NCBI GenBank assembly: GCA_959019945.1
Contig: CAUEQD010000009.1
Span: 32,035-96,034 of the forward strand
Origin: an uncultured Collinsella sp.
Lineage (GTDB): Bacteria > Actinomycetota > Coriobacteriia > Coriobacteriales > Coriobacteriaceae
Direction of reading: 5' to 3'
Length of the DNA stretch: 64,000 bases
Of this stretch, positions 35,649 through 44,718 are shown in pieces. The first letter of the stretch is position 1. Each line of letters opens with the position of its first letter. Made by a program: the position numbers and the translations under genes. Below the pieces are notes generated by a model that was not told the origin of the DNA, ran no database searches, and saw only the letters and a list, made by a program, of their open reading frames with translations.

Positions 35649-36550
35649 TCTCGCTTGTCGTTGCTGCCGTCTTGCTGCTGATTCATGCGCTGGTTTGCCT
35701 GATGCTGTGGACGCTCATGAAGCTGGGCCTGCTGCCGGTGCGCGGACACATGCTGGCTGTGATAGTGCTGGTGCCGCTGTGGGGCCCGTTGCTGGTGGTT
35801 CTGCTATCGGTCCGCAGCGCGGTGTTTGGCGAGGGGCTGAAAGAGTCTGCGCTGGAGTCGCTGCGCTTCAACGGCGACCTGCATCGCAGCATCTTGGTGC
35901 ACGACCGTGAAGCCGATGCAGGCGTGATCCCGCTCGAGGAGGCGCTCATCGTTAACGACCCGGCAGACCGGCGCCGCTTAATGCTCTCCATGCTCACCGA
36001 GGAGCCCGATGCGTATCTGGCGCAGCTGCAGGCGGCTAAGCTGAACGACGACGTTGAGGTGGCGCACTATGCCGCGACGGCGGTGGCGCAGATCTCCAAG
36101 GAGTCCGACCTTAAACTACAGCAGCTGGAGCACGCCTTTAAGACCGACCCGAGCGCGCATAATCTCAATGAATACTGCGGTTTTCTTGGTGAATACTTGG
36201 ACTCGGGCTTGGCCGAGGGACGCGTGGCTCAGATTCAGCGCCAACAGTACGCGCGCCTGCTTGCGCGCCGCTGCGAGCGCGAGAACTCCGTTGAGCTGCG
36301 TATTCGTTATGCCGCGGCGCTAGCTGATGTCGACCAGATCGATGAGGCGCAGGCCGTGACCGACCAGCTGGTGCTCGACGCGCCCGAGGAGCAGGAGGTT
36401 TGGATGCTTTGCCTGCGCCTGGCGGTGATGCGCCGCGATGGTGACGAGGTTCAGCGTGTGATCGATGCGATTGATAAACAGCATGTGTACTTGAGCGCCG
36501 CCAACCGCGAGGAGCTGGCTTTTTGGCGCAACGGAGAGGAGGCCCGATGA
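35645..36550 (+). CDS. pelE: PelE-like membrane protein with TPR-type helical repeats
   Basis: Two N-terminal membrane segments (about 3-27 and 37-58) are followed by a cytoplasmic helical region of about 240 residues that looks like tetratricopeptide-type repeats. PelE joins PelD, PelF and PelG in the membrane synthase complex. The TTG start overlaps the pelD stop (TTGA), and the end overlaps pelA (ATGA). Sequence similarity alone is weak; the position and topology carry the call. Confidence 0.68.
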   Translation: MISLVVAAVLLLIHALVCLMLWTLMKLGLLPVRGHMLAVIVLVPLWGPLLVVLLSVRSAVFGEGLKESALESLRFNGDLHRSILVHDREADAGVIPLEEALIVNDPADRRRLMLSMLTEEPDAYLAQLQAAKLNDDVEVAHYAATAVAQISKESDLKLQQLEHAFKTDPSAHNLNEYCGFLGEYLDSGLAEGRVAQIQRQQYARLLARRCERENSVELRIRYAAALADVDQIDEAQAVTDQLVLDAPEEQEVWMLCLRLAVMRRDGDEVQRVIDAIDKQHVYLSAANREELAFWRNGEEAR

Positions 36551-38427
36551 GCGTGGTGCAGCATATCCGCGACCGTGCGGGCCATTTTCGCTGGATGGGA
36601 CTGCTCGTGGTGTGGGCGGTCTTTATTGCCATGGCCGCCGTGCTGCTGGTGGAGCGCGCCGGCGTGCAGTACAGTGCGGGCCAACATAAGCTGGGGATGC
36701 TTGCCGCCAACGATGCGGTGCCGGCCTCCTCGGCGATATTTGGCCAAAAGCCCAGATGCCTGGTCATTACCGATTCCGATCAAGCCGGCGTCGAGGACGT
36801 AAAGGAGCAGTTTGACCAGATCCTGCTCGACATGAAGATCGCGCACCGCGACGTGGACCTTGCCCTGGATGGCGCGGATGCCATTCCCTCGTTGGCCTCC
36901 TACGATCGCGTTATTTTGCTCATGCCGTCGCTCGATAGGCTCGGTACGCACCTTACCGACATTATGAGTTGGGTGAGTGCCGGCGGTTCGCTTATGCTCG
37001 CCATGCCGCCGGATAACTCGAGCTATCTGCAAGTGATTGCCTCCAAGCTTGGCATTGAATCGGCCGGATATGACTATGTAAAAGCCGAAAGCATTGTGCC
37101 GAGCGATGACTTTATGTTGGGCGGAGGAGAGCGCTACGAGTTCTCGGATCCCTTCGATTCTTCGCTTTCGGTTTCATTGCGCGAAACGGCGCACGTATGG
37201 GCAAAGACCGGTGACGCGGGCACGCCGCTCATTTGGTCTAACGATTGCGGCAGTGGTCACACCGTGGTGTGCAACATTGGCATCTACGACAAGGTCATGC
37301 GTGGGTTCTATGCTTCGGCCATAAGCTTGCTGGGTGATGCCACGGCCTATCCGGTCATCAACAGCGCCGTGTTCTATTTGGACGACTTTCCTAGCCCCGT
37401 GCCCTCGGGCGATGGTACTTATATCAAGCGTGACTACGGCCTTTCCATTGCGGATTTTTACACCAAGGTCTGGTGGCCCGACCTGCAAAAACTCGCGCAG
37501 CAATACGGCATTCGCTATACCGGCGTGATGATCGAAAACTACGAGGACGCGGTCAACCAGACCGAGCCCTCGCGTCAGCCCGATACCACGCAGTTCCGCT
37601 ACTTTGGCGGTATGCTGTTGCAGATGGGCGGAGAGCTGGGCTTTCATGGCTACAACCATCAGCCGCTGGCGCTCTGGGATACCGACTATGGCACGTTGTA
37701 CGACTACAAGACGTGGAAGAACAAAGAGACGCTCGTCGCATCGCTCAACGAGCTTATCGCCTTCCAGGACGAGGTGCTGCCCAATGCGCACGGCTCGGTC
37801 TACGTGCCGCCGTCGAATATCCTTTCGGCCCGCGCCCGCAAGATTATTGGCGAGGACGTGCCGCGCATTAAGACCATTGCCAGTACGTACTTTGAGGATG
37901 GCACCGACCTGCCGTACGTGCAGGAGTTTGGCGTGGCGAGCGACGGCATTGTGGAGCAGCCGCGCATTGTCTCGGGCGGCATGGTCTACGATTCCTATAT
38001 GCGCCTGGCCGCCGTGTCCGAGCTCAACATGCACTACGTGAGCACGCACTTTATGCACCCGGACGACCTTTTGGACCCCGATCGCGGAGCCAAGGAGGGC
38101 TGGGAGGTCTACAAGGGCGGCCTGGTCGACTTCCTGGAGTGGCTTACCAAATCCGCGCCCGACCTGCGGCACCAGACGGCGTCGGAGTGCTCCGGTGCCA
38201 TCCAGCGCTTTTCGTCGGTTACGGTGAACGTGGATACCAGTGCGGATGCCTGGACGCTCAGCCTGGGCAATTTCCACGACGAGGCGTGGCTCATGTTCCG
38301 CGTTAATAATGGCGAGCCGGGTGCGGTGACGGGTGGCGAACTGACGCACCTTACGGGCAATCTGTATCTGCTCAAGGCAAATGATAAGACCGTGACGATC
38401 GAGCGCAAGGAGGGTGGCGATAAATGA
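36547..38427 (+). CDS. pelA: PelA-type polysaccharide deacetylase domain protein (DUF2194)
   Basis: A single N-terminal membrane anchor (about residues 13-37) is followed by an extracytoplasmic region. It includes a flavodoxin-like part (CLVITDSDQAGVEDVKEQF) and a carbohydrate-deacetylase part with SAVFYLDDFPSP (metal-binding Asp pair) and GFHGYNHQPLALWD (His). PelA partially deacetylates the Pel N-acetylgalactosamine-rich polymer; Gram-positive clusters carry only this deacetylase version without the hydrolase. ATG 36547 has GAGAGGAGG upstream and overlaps the pelE stop. Confidence 0.82.
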   Translation: MSVVQHIRDRAGHFRWMGLLVVWAVFIAMAAVLLVERAGVQYSAGQHKLGMLAANDAVPASSAIFGQKPRCLVITDSDQAGVEDVKEQFDQILLDMKIAHRDVDLALDGADAIPSLASYDRVILLMPSLDRLGTHLTDIMSWVSAGGSLMLAMPPDNSSYLQVIASKLGIESAGYDYVKAESIVPSDDFMLGGGERYEFSDPFDSSLSVSLRETAHVWAKTGDAGTPLIWSNDCGSGHTVVCNIGIYDKVMRGFYASAISLLGDATAYPVINSAVFYLDDFPSPVPSGDGTYIKRDYGLSIADFYTKVWWPDLQKLAQQYGIRYTGVMIENYEDAVNQTEPSRQPDTTQFRYFGGMLLQMGGELGFHGYNHQPLALWDTDYGTLYDYKTWKNKETLVASLNELIAFQDEVLPNAHGSVYVPPSNILSARARKIIGEDVPRIKTIASTYFEDGTDLPYVQEFGVASDGIVEQPRIVSGGMVYDSYMRLAAVSELNMHYVSTHFMHPDDLLDPDRGAKEGWEVYKGGLVDFLEWLTKSAPDLRHQTASECSGAIQRFSSVTVNVDTSADAWTLSLGNFHDEAWLMFRVNNGEPGAVTGGELTHLTGNLYLLKANDKTVTIERKEGGDK

Positions 38428-39851
38428 GAATCTGCTTGGTACTCGAGGGTTGCTACCCCTATGTGCACGGCGGCGTATCTACCTGGATGCATGGCTACAT
38501 TACGGCCATGCCCGAGCACGAGTTTGTGCTGTGGGTGATCGGCGCGCATGCTGCCGACCGTGGCAAGTTTGTCTACGAGCTGCCCGGCAACGTGGTCGAG
38601 GTGCACGAGGTGTTCCTGGACGATGCCCTGCGGCTTTCGGGCGAGCAACATGAAGCCAGTTTTAACGACCGTGAGCGCGAGGCGCTACGCCGTCTGGTGT
38701 CGCTCTCCAATCCGGACTGGGACGTGTTATTCGATATCTTCCACCGCCGTCGCGTGCATCCGCTCTCGTTTTTGCAGAGCCGCACGTTTATGGATATCTT
38801 TCGCGACGTGTGCCTGGCCGAGTATCCCTACACGCCCTTTGCCGATGCATTTCATACCATGCGCTCCATGTTGCTGCCCGTGCTCTACCTGTTGGGCAGC
38901 GAGGTGCCGGTGGCCGATGTGTACCATGCCATCTCGACCGGCTACGGTGGCCTGCTCGCCTGCCTGGGCTCAAGCGTTCACCATGCGCCGGTGCTGCTGA
39001 CCGAGCATGGCATCTATACCCGCGAGCGCGAGGAAGAGATCATTCGCGCCGATTGGGTGGTGCCGTCATTTAAGGACCGCTGGATTCGCTTTTTCTACCT
39101 GCTTTCGGAGGAGATCTATCGCCGCGCCTTCCGTGTGACGAGTTTGTTCCATAACGCCCGCAAGACGCAGATCGATATGGGCTGCGATGCGGACAAATGC
39201 CTGGTCATCCCCAACGGCATCCAGTTCGACCGCTTTAAGGACATCCCCTTAAAGCCCGATGACGGCTGGGTGGACATTGGCGCGGTAGTGCGTCTGGCGC
39301 CCATCAAGGACGTCAAGACCATGATCTATGCCTTCTTTGAGTTGCACGAGCGCCTGCCCAAGGTGCGCCTGCACATCATGGGCGGCGTGGACGACGAGGA
39401 GTACGGCGCCGAGTGCCACGCGCTGGTCGAAACCCTAGGCGTGCGCGACCTGATCTTTACCGGCCGCGTCAACGTGGTCGAGTACATGGAAAAGCTCGAC
39501 TTTACCATTTTGACGAGCATCTCCGAGGGCCAGCCGCTCAGCGTGCTGGAGTCGCTTGCAGCGCGCCGTCCCTGCGTGACGACTGAGGTGGGCTGCTGCC
39601 GTGAGTTGCTCGAAGGCGCTCCGGGCGATGACTTTGGCGTGGCAGGTTTTGTGACGCCGCCTATGTATCGCAAGGGCTTGGCCGATGCCATGGAACGCAT
39701 GTGCACAAGCCGCGCCCGTCGCATTGAGATGGGGGAACGAGGCCAGCGTCGCGTTGCCACGTACTTTTTGCACGAGCAGATGCTCGCCAACTATCGCGCG
39801 CTGTACGACGAGACGGCGCAAGCGTTTGACCTGCCCAGAGAGGGGGAGTAG
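38424..39851 (+). CDS. pelF: PelF glycosyltransferase (GT4)
   Basis: A soluble GT-B glycosyltransferase of 475 residues that polymerises the Pel polysaccharide from UDP-sugars. PelF features include CLVLEGCYPYVHGGVSTWMH, the TEHGIYTREREEEI segment, IPNGIQFDRF, and the catalytic ISEGQPLSVLESLA (E-x7-E). The start overlaps the pelA stop by ATGA. PelF is among the best conserved proteins of the pathway, so this call anchors the whole operon. Confidence 0.93.
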   Translation: MRICLVLEGCYPYVHGGVSTWMHGYITAMPEHEFVLWVIGAHAADRGKFVYELPGNVVEVHEVFLDDALRLSGEQHEASFNDREREALRRLVSLSNPDWDVLFDIFHRRRVHPLSFLQSRTFMDIFRDVCLAEYPYTPFADAFHTMRSMLLPVLYLLGSEVPVADVYHAISTGYGGLLACLGSSVHHAPVLLTEHGIYTREREEEIIRADWVVPSFKDRWIRFFYLLSEEIYRRAFRVTSLFHNARKTQIDMGCDADKCLVIPNGIQFDRFKDIPLKPDDGWVDIGAVVRLAPIKDVKTMIYAFFELHERLPKVRLHIMGGVDDEEYGAECHALVETLGVRDLIFTGRVNVVEYMEKLDFTILTSISEGQPLSVLESLAARRPCVTTEVGCCRELLEGAPGDDFGVAGFVTPPMYRKGLADAMERMCTSRARRIEMGERGQRRVATYFLHEQMLANYRALYDETAQAFDLPREGE

Positions 39852-39854
39852 CCG

Positions 39855-41399
39855 GTGGCCGGAATCGGTTTTGAGCTCAAGCGCCTGTTTAGGCGCAAGG
39901 GTCTGTTTGCCACGATGCGCGCCTATGGCTACGCTGGCATTGTGTGCACGGGCCCCATGCTGCTGGGCGTGCTGCTCCAGGTGGGTATCTTGGTGCTGTG
40001 CGGTCTGTGGGGTGTGGGCCGTGCCAACCAAGATCTGCTGGTGTGCATGGTGACCTATACGCTGCTGGCGTCGCTCACGCTCACGAGTTTTTTCTCTATG
40101 CCGGTCACGCGCTTTTTGGCCGACATGCTCTTTGCCGAGCGCGAGGATGAGATCCTGCCTTCGTTTTGGGGGTCTAATGCCATCATGCTCGTTGCGGGCA
40201 CCGTGCTCTACGGCGTCTTTTTGCTGTTCTCGGGCGCCACGCTGCTGCAGGGACTGCTGTGCCTGTGGCTGTTTAACATTATGATTGTCAACTGGAACGG
40301 CATGAGTTACCTCACGGCCATCAAGGATTACCGCGGTATCCTATGCAGCTTTGCGGTTGCCATTGGCGTGGCGTGCCTGTGCGCCCTGGCCGCGCTGGCG
40401 CTGGGGCTGCCGCCGGTCGAGGGCCTTTTGGCGTCAATTGCTCTGGGCTACGGCGTCATACTCGCCTGGGACGTGGTGCTGCTGTACCGATATTTTCCGC
40501 AGAGCGAACGCAGCCCCTGGCTCTTTTTGCAGTGGCTCGATCAGTTTATTCCGCTGGCGCTCACGGGCTTGTTTACCAACCTGGGTCTCTTTGCGCACTT
40601 GGTGATAATTTGGGCCGGTCCCATTGGCGTGCAGGTCAAGGGCTTGTTTTATGGTGCGCCCTACCACGATGTTCCGGCGCTCATCGCGTTTTTGACGATC
40701 CTGGTCACGTCCGTCAACTTTGTGGTCTCGGTCGAGGTCAACTTTTATCCGCGCTACCGCGACTACTACAGCCTATTCAACGACGGTGGCGTGGTGGGCG
40801 ACATTGTGGTGGCAGAGGAGGGGATGCTCTCCACCCTCAACAGCGAACTGCGCTTTTGTGCGCTCAAGCAACTGTTTGTGACGGCGGCGGTCATCTCGCT
40901 CGAGACCACGGTGCTGTCGGCCCTACCGTTGGGCTTTAACAACCTGATGCACGGGTATTTCCGCACGCTGTGCGTGGGCTATGGCCTGTATGCCGTGGGC
41001 AATACGTTATTGCTCATCTTGCTGTACTTTACCGACTACAAGGGGGCCGTGCTGGCCTCGGGACTGTTTGCCGGTGTGGCCGGGCTGGCGACTGCCGTGT
41101 CGTTGCTTTTGCCGCAGCAGTTTTACGGCTTTGGCTTTTTGTTGGGTGCGGCGGTGTTTTTTATCGTGGCGCTGCTGCGGCTCGATACCTATACCGCCAA
41201 CTTGCCGTATCGTATCCTGAGCCAGCAGCCCATTGTGGCTACTGACAAGACGGGCTGGTTTACCGAACTTGGCCGGGTGCTCGACCGTGTTGAGCAACGC
41301 TACGAGGACAAGCGCGTGGGCGGTGAGCCGCGCAGTGCGTTTGAACGTATGGTGGTTCGCCTGTACCAAAAACATTGGGGAGGTTCTGATGATCGATAA
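39855..41399 (+). CDS. pelG: PelG exopolysaccharide transporter (MOP superfamily)
   Basis: A 514-residue membrane protein with about 12 segments, starting with AGIGFELKRLFRRKGLF as PelG proteins do. It works with PelF to move the growing Pel chain across the membrane, and belongs to the same superfamily as Wzx flippases. The start is GTG 39855, three bases after the pelF stop. Its 3' end overlaps the next gene by 11 bases. Confidence 0.92.
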   Translation: MAGIGFELKRLFRRKGLFATMRAYGYAGIVCTGPMLLGVLLQVGILVLCGLWGVGRANQDLLVCMVTYTLLASLTLTSFFSMPVTRFLADMLFAEREDEILPSFWGSNAIMLVAGTVLYGVFLLFSGATLLQGLLCLWLFNIMIVNWNGMSYLTAIKDYRGILCSFAVAIGVACLCALAALALGLPPVEGLLASIALGYGVILAWDVVLLYRYFPQSERSPWLFLQWLDQFIPLALTGLFTNLGLFAHLVIIWAGPIGVQVKGLFYGAPYHDVPALIAFLTILVTSVNFVVSVEVNFYPRYRDYYSLFNDGGVVGDIVVAEEGMLSTLNSELRFCALKQLFVTAAVISLETTVLSALPLGFNNLMHGYFRTLCVGYGLYAVGNTLLLILLYFTDYKGAVLASGLFAGVAGLATAVSLLLPQQFYGFGFLLGAAVFFIVALLRLDTYTANLPYRILSQQPIVATDKTGWFTELGRVLDRVEQRYEDKRVGGEPRSAFERMVVRLYQKHWGGSDDR

Positions 41400-43158
41400 G
41401 TTGATGTCTCGCCGCTGCCTGATCGAGGCGGCTGCCGGTGCGCTGTTGCTTTCGGGCTGCTCGTCTCAGGACGAATCCTCGACCAAAAAGGTCAAAAAGC
41501 AGGACAAGATTAAAAAGGCTGAGGCCTCGGGCGAGACCAAGCACCTTCGCGATAAGGACGAGCTGTACGAGGTCTACGACGACTCGGGCATTGTGACCAT
41601 GTACCTGACGGTCTCGCGCGGTAACAGCTCCGAGAACACCGACCACAGCTGGGCCGAGATCAATACGTACTCGGTCTACGACTATGCCGACATGGGCGTG
41701 ACGCGCTATCAGGTTATGGGCCTGCTGCAGCCAGGCGATGATAAGGGCCCCGTCGCTGGCGAGGTGGGCTATGGCGAGGAGGCGCCCAACGCCACGGTGC
41801 AGGTGCGCGGTCAGACGTCGAGTACCTATACGCAAAAGAACTACAAGGTGGAGCTCAAAAAAGGAAAAGGTACCTGGCGCCAGCAGCGTGCGATTGCGCT
41901 CAACAAGCACATGGGCGAGGGTATGCGTTTTCGCAACAAGATGGCCTATGACCTTATTCGCGGGATTCCCCAGATGATGGGCCTGCGCACGCAGTTTGTG
42001 CATCTGTGGGTGTGCGACCAGACCGAAAAGTCCAACGATACCTTTGAGGACTACGGCCTGTTTACGCAGGTGGAGCAGCTCAACAAGACGGCGCTTAAGG
42101 CACATGGCCTGGATAAGAGCGGGCACCTGTACAAGGTGAACAGCTTTGATTTCCATCGCTACGAGGACACCATTAAGCTTGCCGATGATCCCGACTACAA
42201 CCAGGCAAGCTTTGAAGGCATGCTCGAGATTAAGGGCGATACGGACCACACCAAGCTCATCGAGATGCTCGATGCGCTCAACGACGAATCGCAAAAGATC
42301 GATGACGTGCTCGACACCTACTTTGATACCGAGAACCTGGTCTATTGGTTGGCGTTTCAGATCCTGACGGGCAACTGCGATACGCAGAACCGTAACTGCT
42401 ATCTGTACAGCCCGCTTAACTCCAAGGTCTGGTATATCCTGGATTGGGATAACGACGGCATGCTGCGTAAGCTGGAGCTTTCTCTTACCGGGTTTTCGGA
42501 CTACGCGAACTGGGAGCGCGGTGCAAGCAACTACTGGGGCAACGTGCTGTTTAACCGCGCGTTGCGCAGCAAGTCGTTCCGCAGCGAACTCGACCGTGCC
42601 GTCAAGGACTTGCGCTCGTATTTGACCGAGACTCGCCTGGCCAAGATGATCAAGCACTACCGCGAGGTGACTGAATCTCTGGTCTTTGCTTCGCCCGATA
42701 TCGACAATCTGCCTGTCACCAAGGACCAATACGAGCAGATCGCCGCGGCGATTCCCTCCGTGATCGAGGAGAACTACAAGAGCTTTCGCGATAGTTTTAA
42801 AAAGCCCATGCCGTTCTACATCGGCGTGCCGCAGATCGATAACGGTAAGCTGCGCATTAACTGGGATGCGTCCTACGACTTTGAGGCGCGCGACATTCGC
42901 TACACCGTAGAGCTTGCGCGCGACTATGCCATAAGCGACGTGGTTTTTAAGGCCGAGGACGTGCTGCTTCCCGAGGTGACCTGCGATGCGCCCGATGCCG
43001 GCCAGTATTTTGTGCGCGTGCGTGCCACCAACTCCGACGGTTATACGCAAGATGGGTTTGACTACTATGTGACCGACGACGGCAAGCACTACGGCATGAA
43101 GTGTTTTTACGTGCAAGACGGCGGTAAGGTCGTGGAGGACACGTATGAGGAGGGCTAG
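41389..43158 (+). CDS. CotH-like kinase-fold lipoprotein
   Basis: A lipoprotein with a signal peptide and lipobox (LLLSGC, about residues 18-23) and a CotH domain. The motifs are VQVRGQTSSTYTQKNYKVEL, YGLFTQVEQ, and the catalytic-type WYILDWDNDGM. A C-terminal fibronectin-like region ends the protein (VPQIDNGKLRINWDASYDFE). CotH proteins are atypical extracytoplasmic kinases known from spore coats; this lineage does not sporulate, so the target is probably a surface polymer or protein. ATG 41389 lies behind GGGAGG and inside the pelG end. Confidence 0.85.
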   Translation: MIDKLMSRRCLIEAAAGALLLSGCSSQDESSTKKVKKQDKIKKAEASGETKHLRDKDELYEVYDDSGIVTMYLTVSRGNSSENTDHSWAEINTYSVYDYADMGVTRYQVMGLLQPGDDKGPVAGEVGYGEEAPNATVQVRGQTSSTYTQKNYKVELKKGKGTWRQQRAIALNKHMGEGMRFRNKMAYDLIRGIPQMMGLRTQFVHLWVCDQTEKSNDTFEDYGLFTQVEQLNKTALKAHGLDKSGHLYKVNSFDFHRYEDTIKLADDPDYNQASFEGMLEIKGDTDHTKLIEMLDALNDESQKIDDVLDTYFDTENLVYWLAFQILTGNCDTQNRNCYLYSPLNSKVWYILDWDNDGMLRKLELSLTGFSDYANWERGASNYWGNVLFNRALRSKSFRSELDRAVKDLRSYLTETRLAKMIKHYREVTESLVFASPDIDNLPVTKDQYEQIAAAIPSVIEENYKSFRDSFKKPMPFYIGVPQIDNGKLRINWDASYDFEARDIRYTVELARDYAISDVVFKAEDVLLPEVTCDAPDAGQYFVRVRATNSDGYTQDGFDYYVTDDGKHYGMKCFYVQDGGKVVEDTYEEG

Positions 43159-43936
43159 CGCGCTGCTTGAGCGCTTGGCGGCTCCGCCTGTGCGTGCCAC
43201 GCAGGAGCGTTACCGCCATGAGCTCAAATATCTCATTAACGAGGGCGAGCACGCCGCGCTTGCCTGTCGCATGGCGCCGGTGTTCAAGCTGGACAAGCAT
43301 GCGCGAGCGGGCGGTTACACTATTCGCAGCCTGTATTTTGATGACTACTGCAACTCGGCCTACGAGGAAAAAGACGCCGGTATTCTCATGCGCAAAAAGT
43401 ATCGCGTGCGCATCTATAACGGCAGCGACAAGGTGATTAAGCTCGAGCGAAAAAAGAAGTACGGTAGCTGGATCTACAAGGAGGACGCGCCACTTACGCG
43501 TGGCGAGTTTGAGCAGATCCTGGCCGGCGACTACGACTTTTTGCTGAGGAGCCCGCACCAACTCTGCCGCGAGTTCTACATCGAGTGCATCTGCAACATG
43601 ATGCGCCCGCGGACCATCGTGGATTACGAGCGCGAGCCGTGGGTGATGGATGAGGGCACCGTGCGCATCACGTTTGACATGAACGTTCGTGCCGCGGTGG
43701 GAAGCTTCGATATCTTTGACGCGACGTTGCCCGCGCTGCCGGTCCTGGAGCCCGGCAAGCTGGTGATGGAGGTCAAGTTTACGGAGTTTTGCCCGCAGCT
43801 GGTGCGCGATATGGTGCCGCCTGACGCGGCCGAGCTTACGGCGGTCTCCAAGTACTGCCTGTGTTACGAAAAGACCGCCTACCTGCGCGGTTTTAACTAC
43901 TGGGAATCGGATTTTGGGAACCGAGGGGATATTTAA
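43145..43936 (+). CDS. VTC-domain polyphosphate polymerase-like protein
   Basis: A 263-residue protein with the VTC/CYTH triphosphate-tunnel fold: ERYRHELKYLI at the N-terminus, YTIRSLYFDDYCNSAYEEK, then RKKYRVRIYNGSDKVIKLERK and RPRTIVDYEREPWV. VTC domains bind phosphate polymers or nucleotides; in eukaryotes they make polyphosphate. In bacteria they are common beside CotH and DUF4956 genes, but their reaction there is not settled. The gene overlaps the CotH gene by 14 bases. Confidence 0.87.
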   Translation: MRRASALLERLAAPPVRATQERYRHELKYLINEGEHAALACRMAPVFKLDKHARAGGYTIRSLYFDDYCNSAYEEKDAGILMRKKYRVRIYNGSDKVIKLERKKKYGSWIYKEDAPLTRGEFEQILAGDYDFLLRSPHQLCREFYIECICNMMRPRTIVDYEREPWVMDEGTVRITFDMNVRAAVGSFDIFDATLPALPVLEPGKLVMEVKFTEFCPQLVRDMVPPDAAELTAVSKYCLCYEKTAYLRGFNYWESDFGNRGDI

Positions 43937-43939
43937 ACC

Positions 43940-44606
43940 ATGAGCACCAGGGACTTTTTTAAGAACTCCGTTCTGGAGGCGTTCGGTCAGGTCGACCCTG
44001 CCAAGATCGGCCTGTCGCTGCTCGTGGCGCTTGCCATGGGCATCCTGATCTATTACGTGTACAAGCGCTTTTTTTACCGGCGTGGTCTATTCGCGCAGTT
44101 TTGCCGTGACGCTCGTGGGCATGTGCGTGCTCACCTGCATGGTCACGCTCGCGATCTCGACGAACGTTGTCATCTCGCTTGGTATGGTCGGTGCTCTGTC
44201 TATCGTCCGTTACCGTACGGCGGTCAAGGACCCGCTCGACCTGCTGTATCTGTTTTGGTCCATTACCACGGGCATTACGGCGGGAGCCGGCATGTATGCG
44301 CTCGTGGCGCTCACGGCGGTGGTGATCGTGGTGATGATCGCCGGCTTTGCGAGCCACCAGGACAAGTTGCGCGTGTACATGATGGTCATCCACTACACGG
44401 GCCAGACCACCGGCGACGACATCGTGCGCGCGTTTGGGCGCACCAAGTTCACCGTCAAGTCCAAGACCATGCGCGGCGACAAGGTGGAGATGACCGTCGA
44501 GGTGTTCTCGGATGGCGTTGACATGCCCTATGCCGACGCCATCCGCGCGCTCGATGGCGTGGAAGATCTAACGTTGATCCAATACAACGGCGAATATCAC
44601 GGCTAA
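43940..44606 (+). pseudogene. DUF4956 membrane protein, frameshifted at a T7 tract
   Basis: The first part (MSTRDFFKNSVLEAFGQVDP and a membrane segment ending YKRFF) is in one frame. The rest (GVVYSRSFAVTLVGMCVLTC, ISTNVVISLGMVGALSIVRY) continues in another after seven T at 44069-44075. Six T would give KRFFTGVVYSRSF and an intact 222-residue, four-segment membrane protein with a C-terminal soluble domain. DUF4956 proteins accompany VTC and CotH genes. Function is unknown; the frameshift may be real or a sequence error. Confidence 0.82.
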
Positions 44607-44612
44607 TTTTGT

Positions 44613-44636
44613 TCCGGCGTTCTAACGAACGCCGGA
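44613..44636 (+). terminator. Hairpin ending the Pel operon
   Basis: TCCGGCGTTC (44613-44622) pairs perfectly with GAACGCCGGA (44627-44636), seven bases after the DUF4956 stop. No T-run follows. Confidence 0.5.
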
Positions 44637-44718
44637 CCGCTCGACGCTGCTTGCGCTGACGTTTTCTCGACCTGGGTGGGCTGGTCTTGGTTTGGTTTTA
44701 TGTAAGGGATGGTGCCGC

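Noticed and set aside
39855..41399. Second Wzx flippase of a Wzy-type locus
   Set aside because: Its N-terminus (AGIGFELKRLF) and its position directly after pelF identify PelG.
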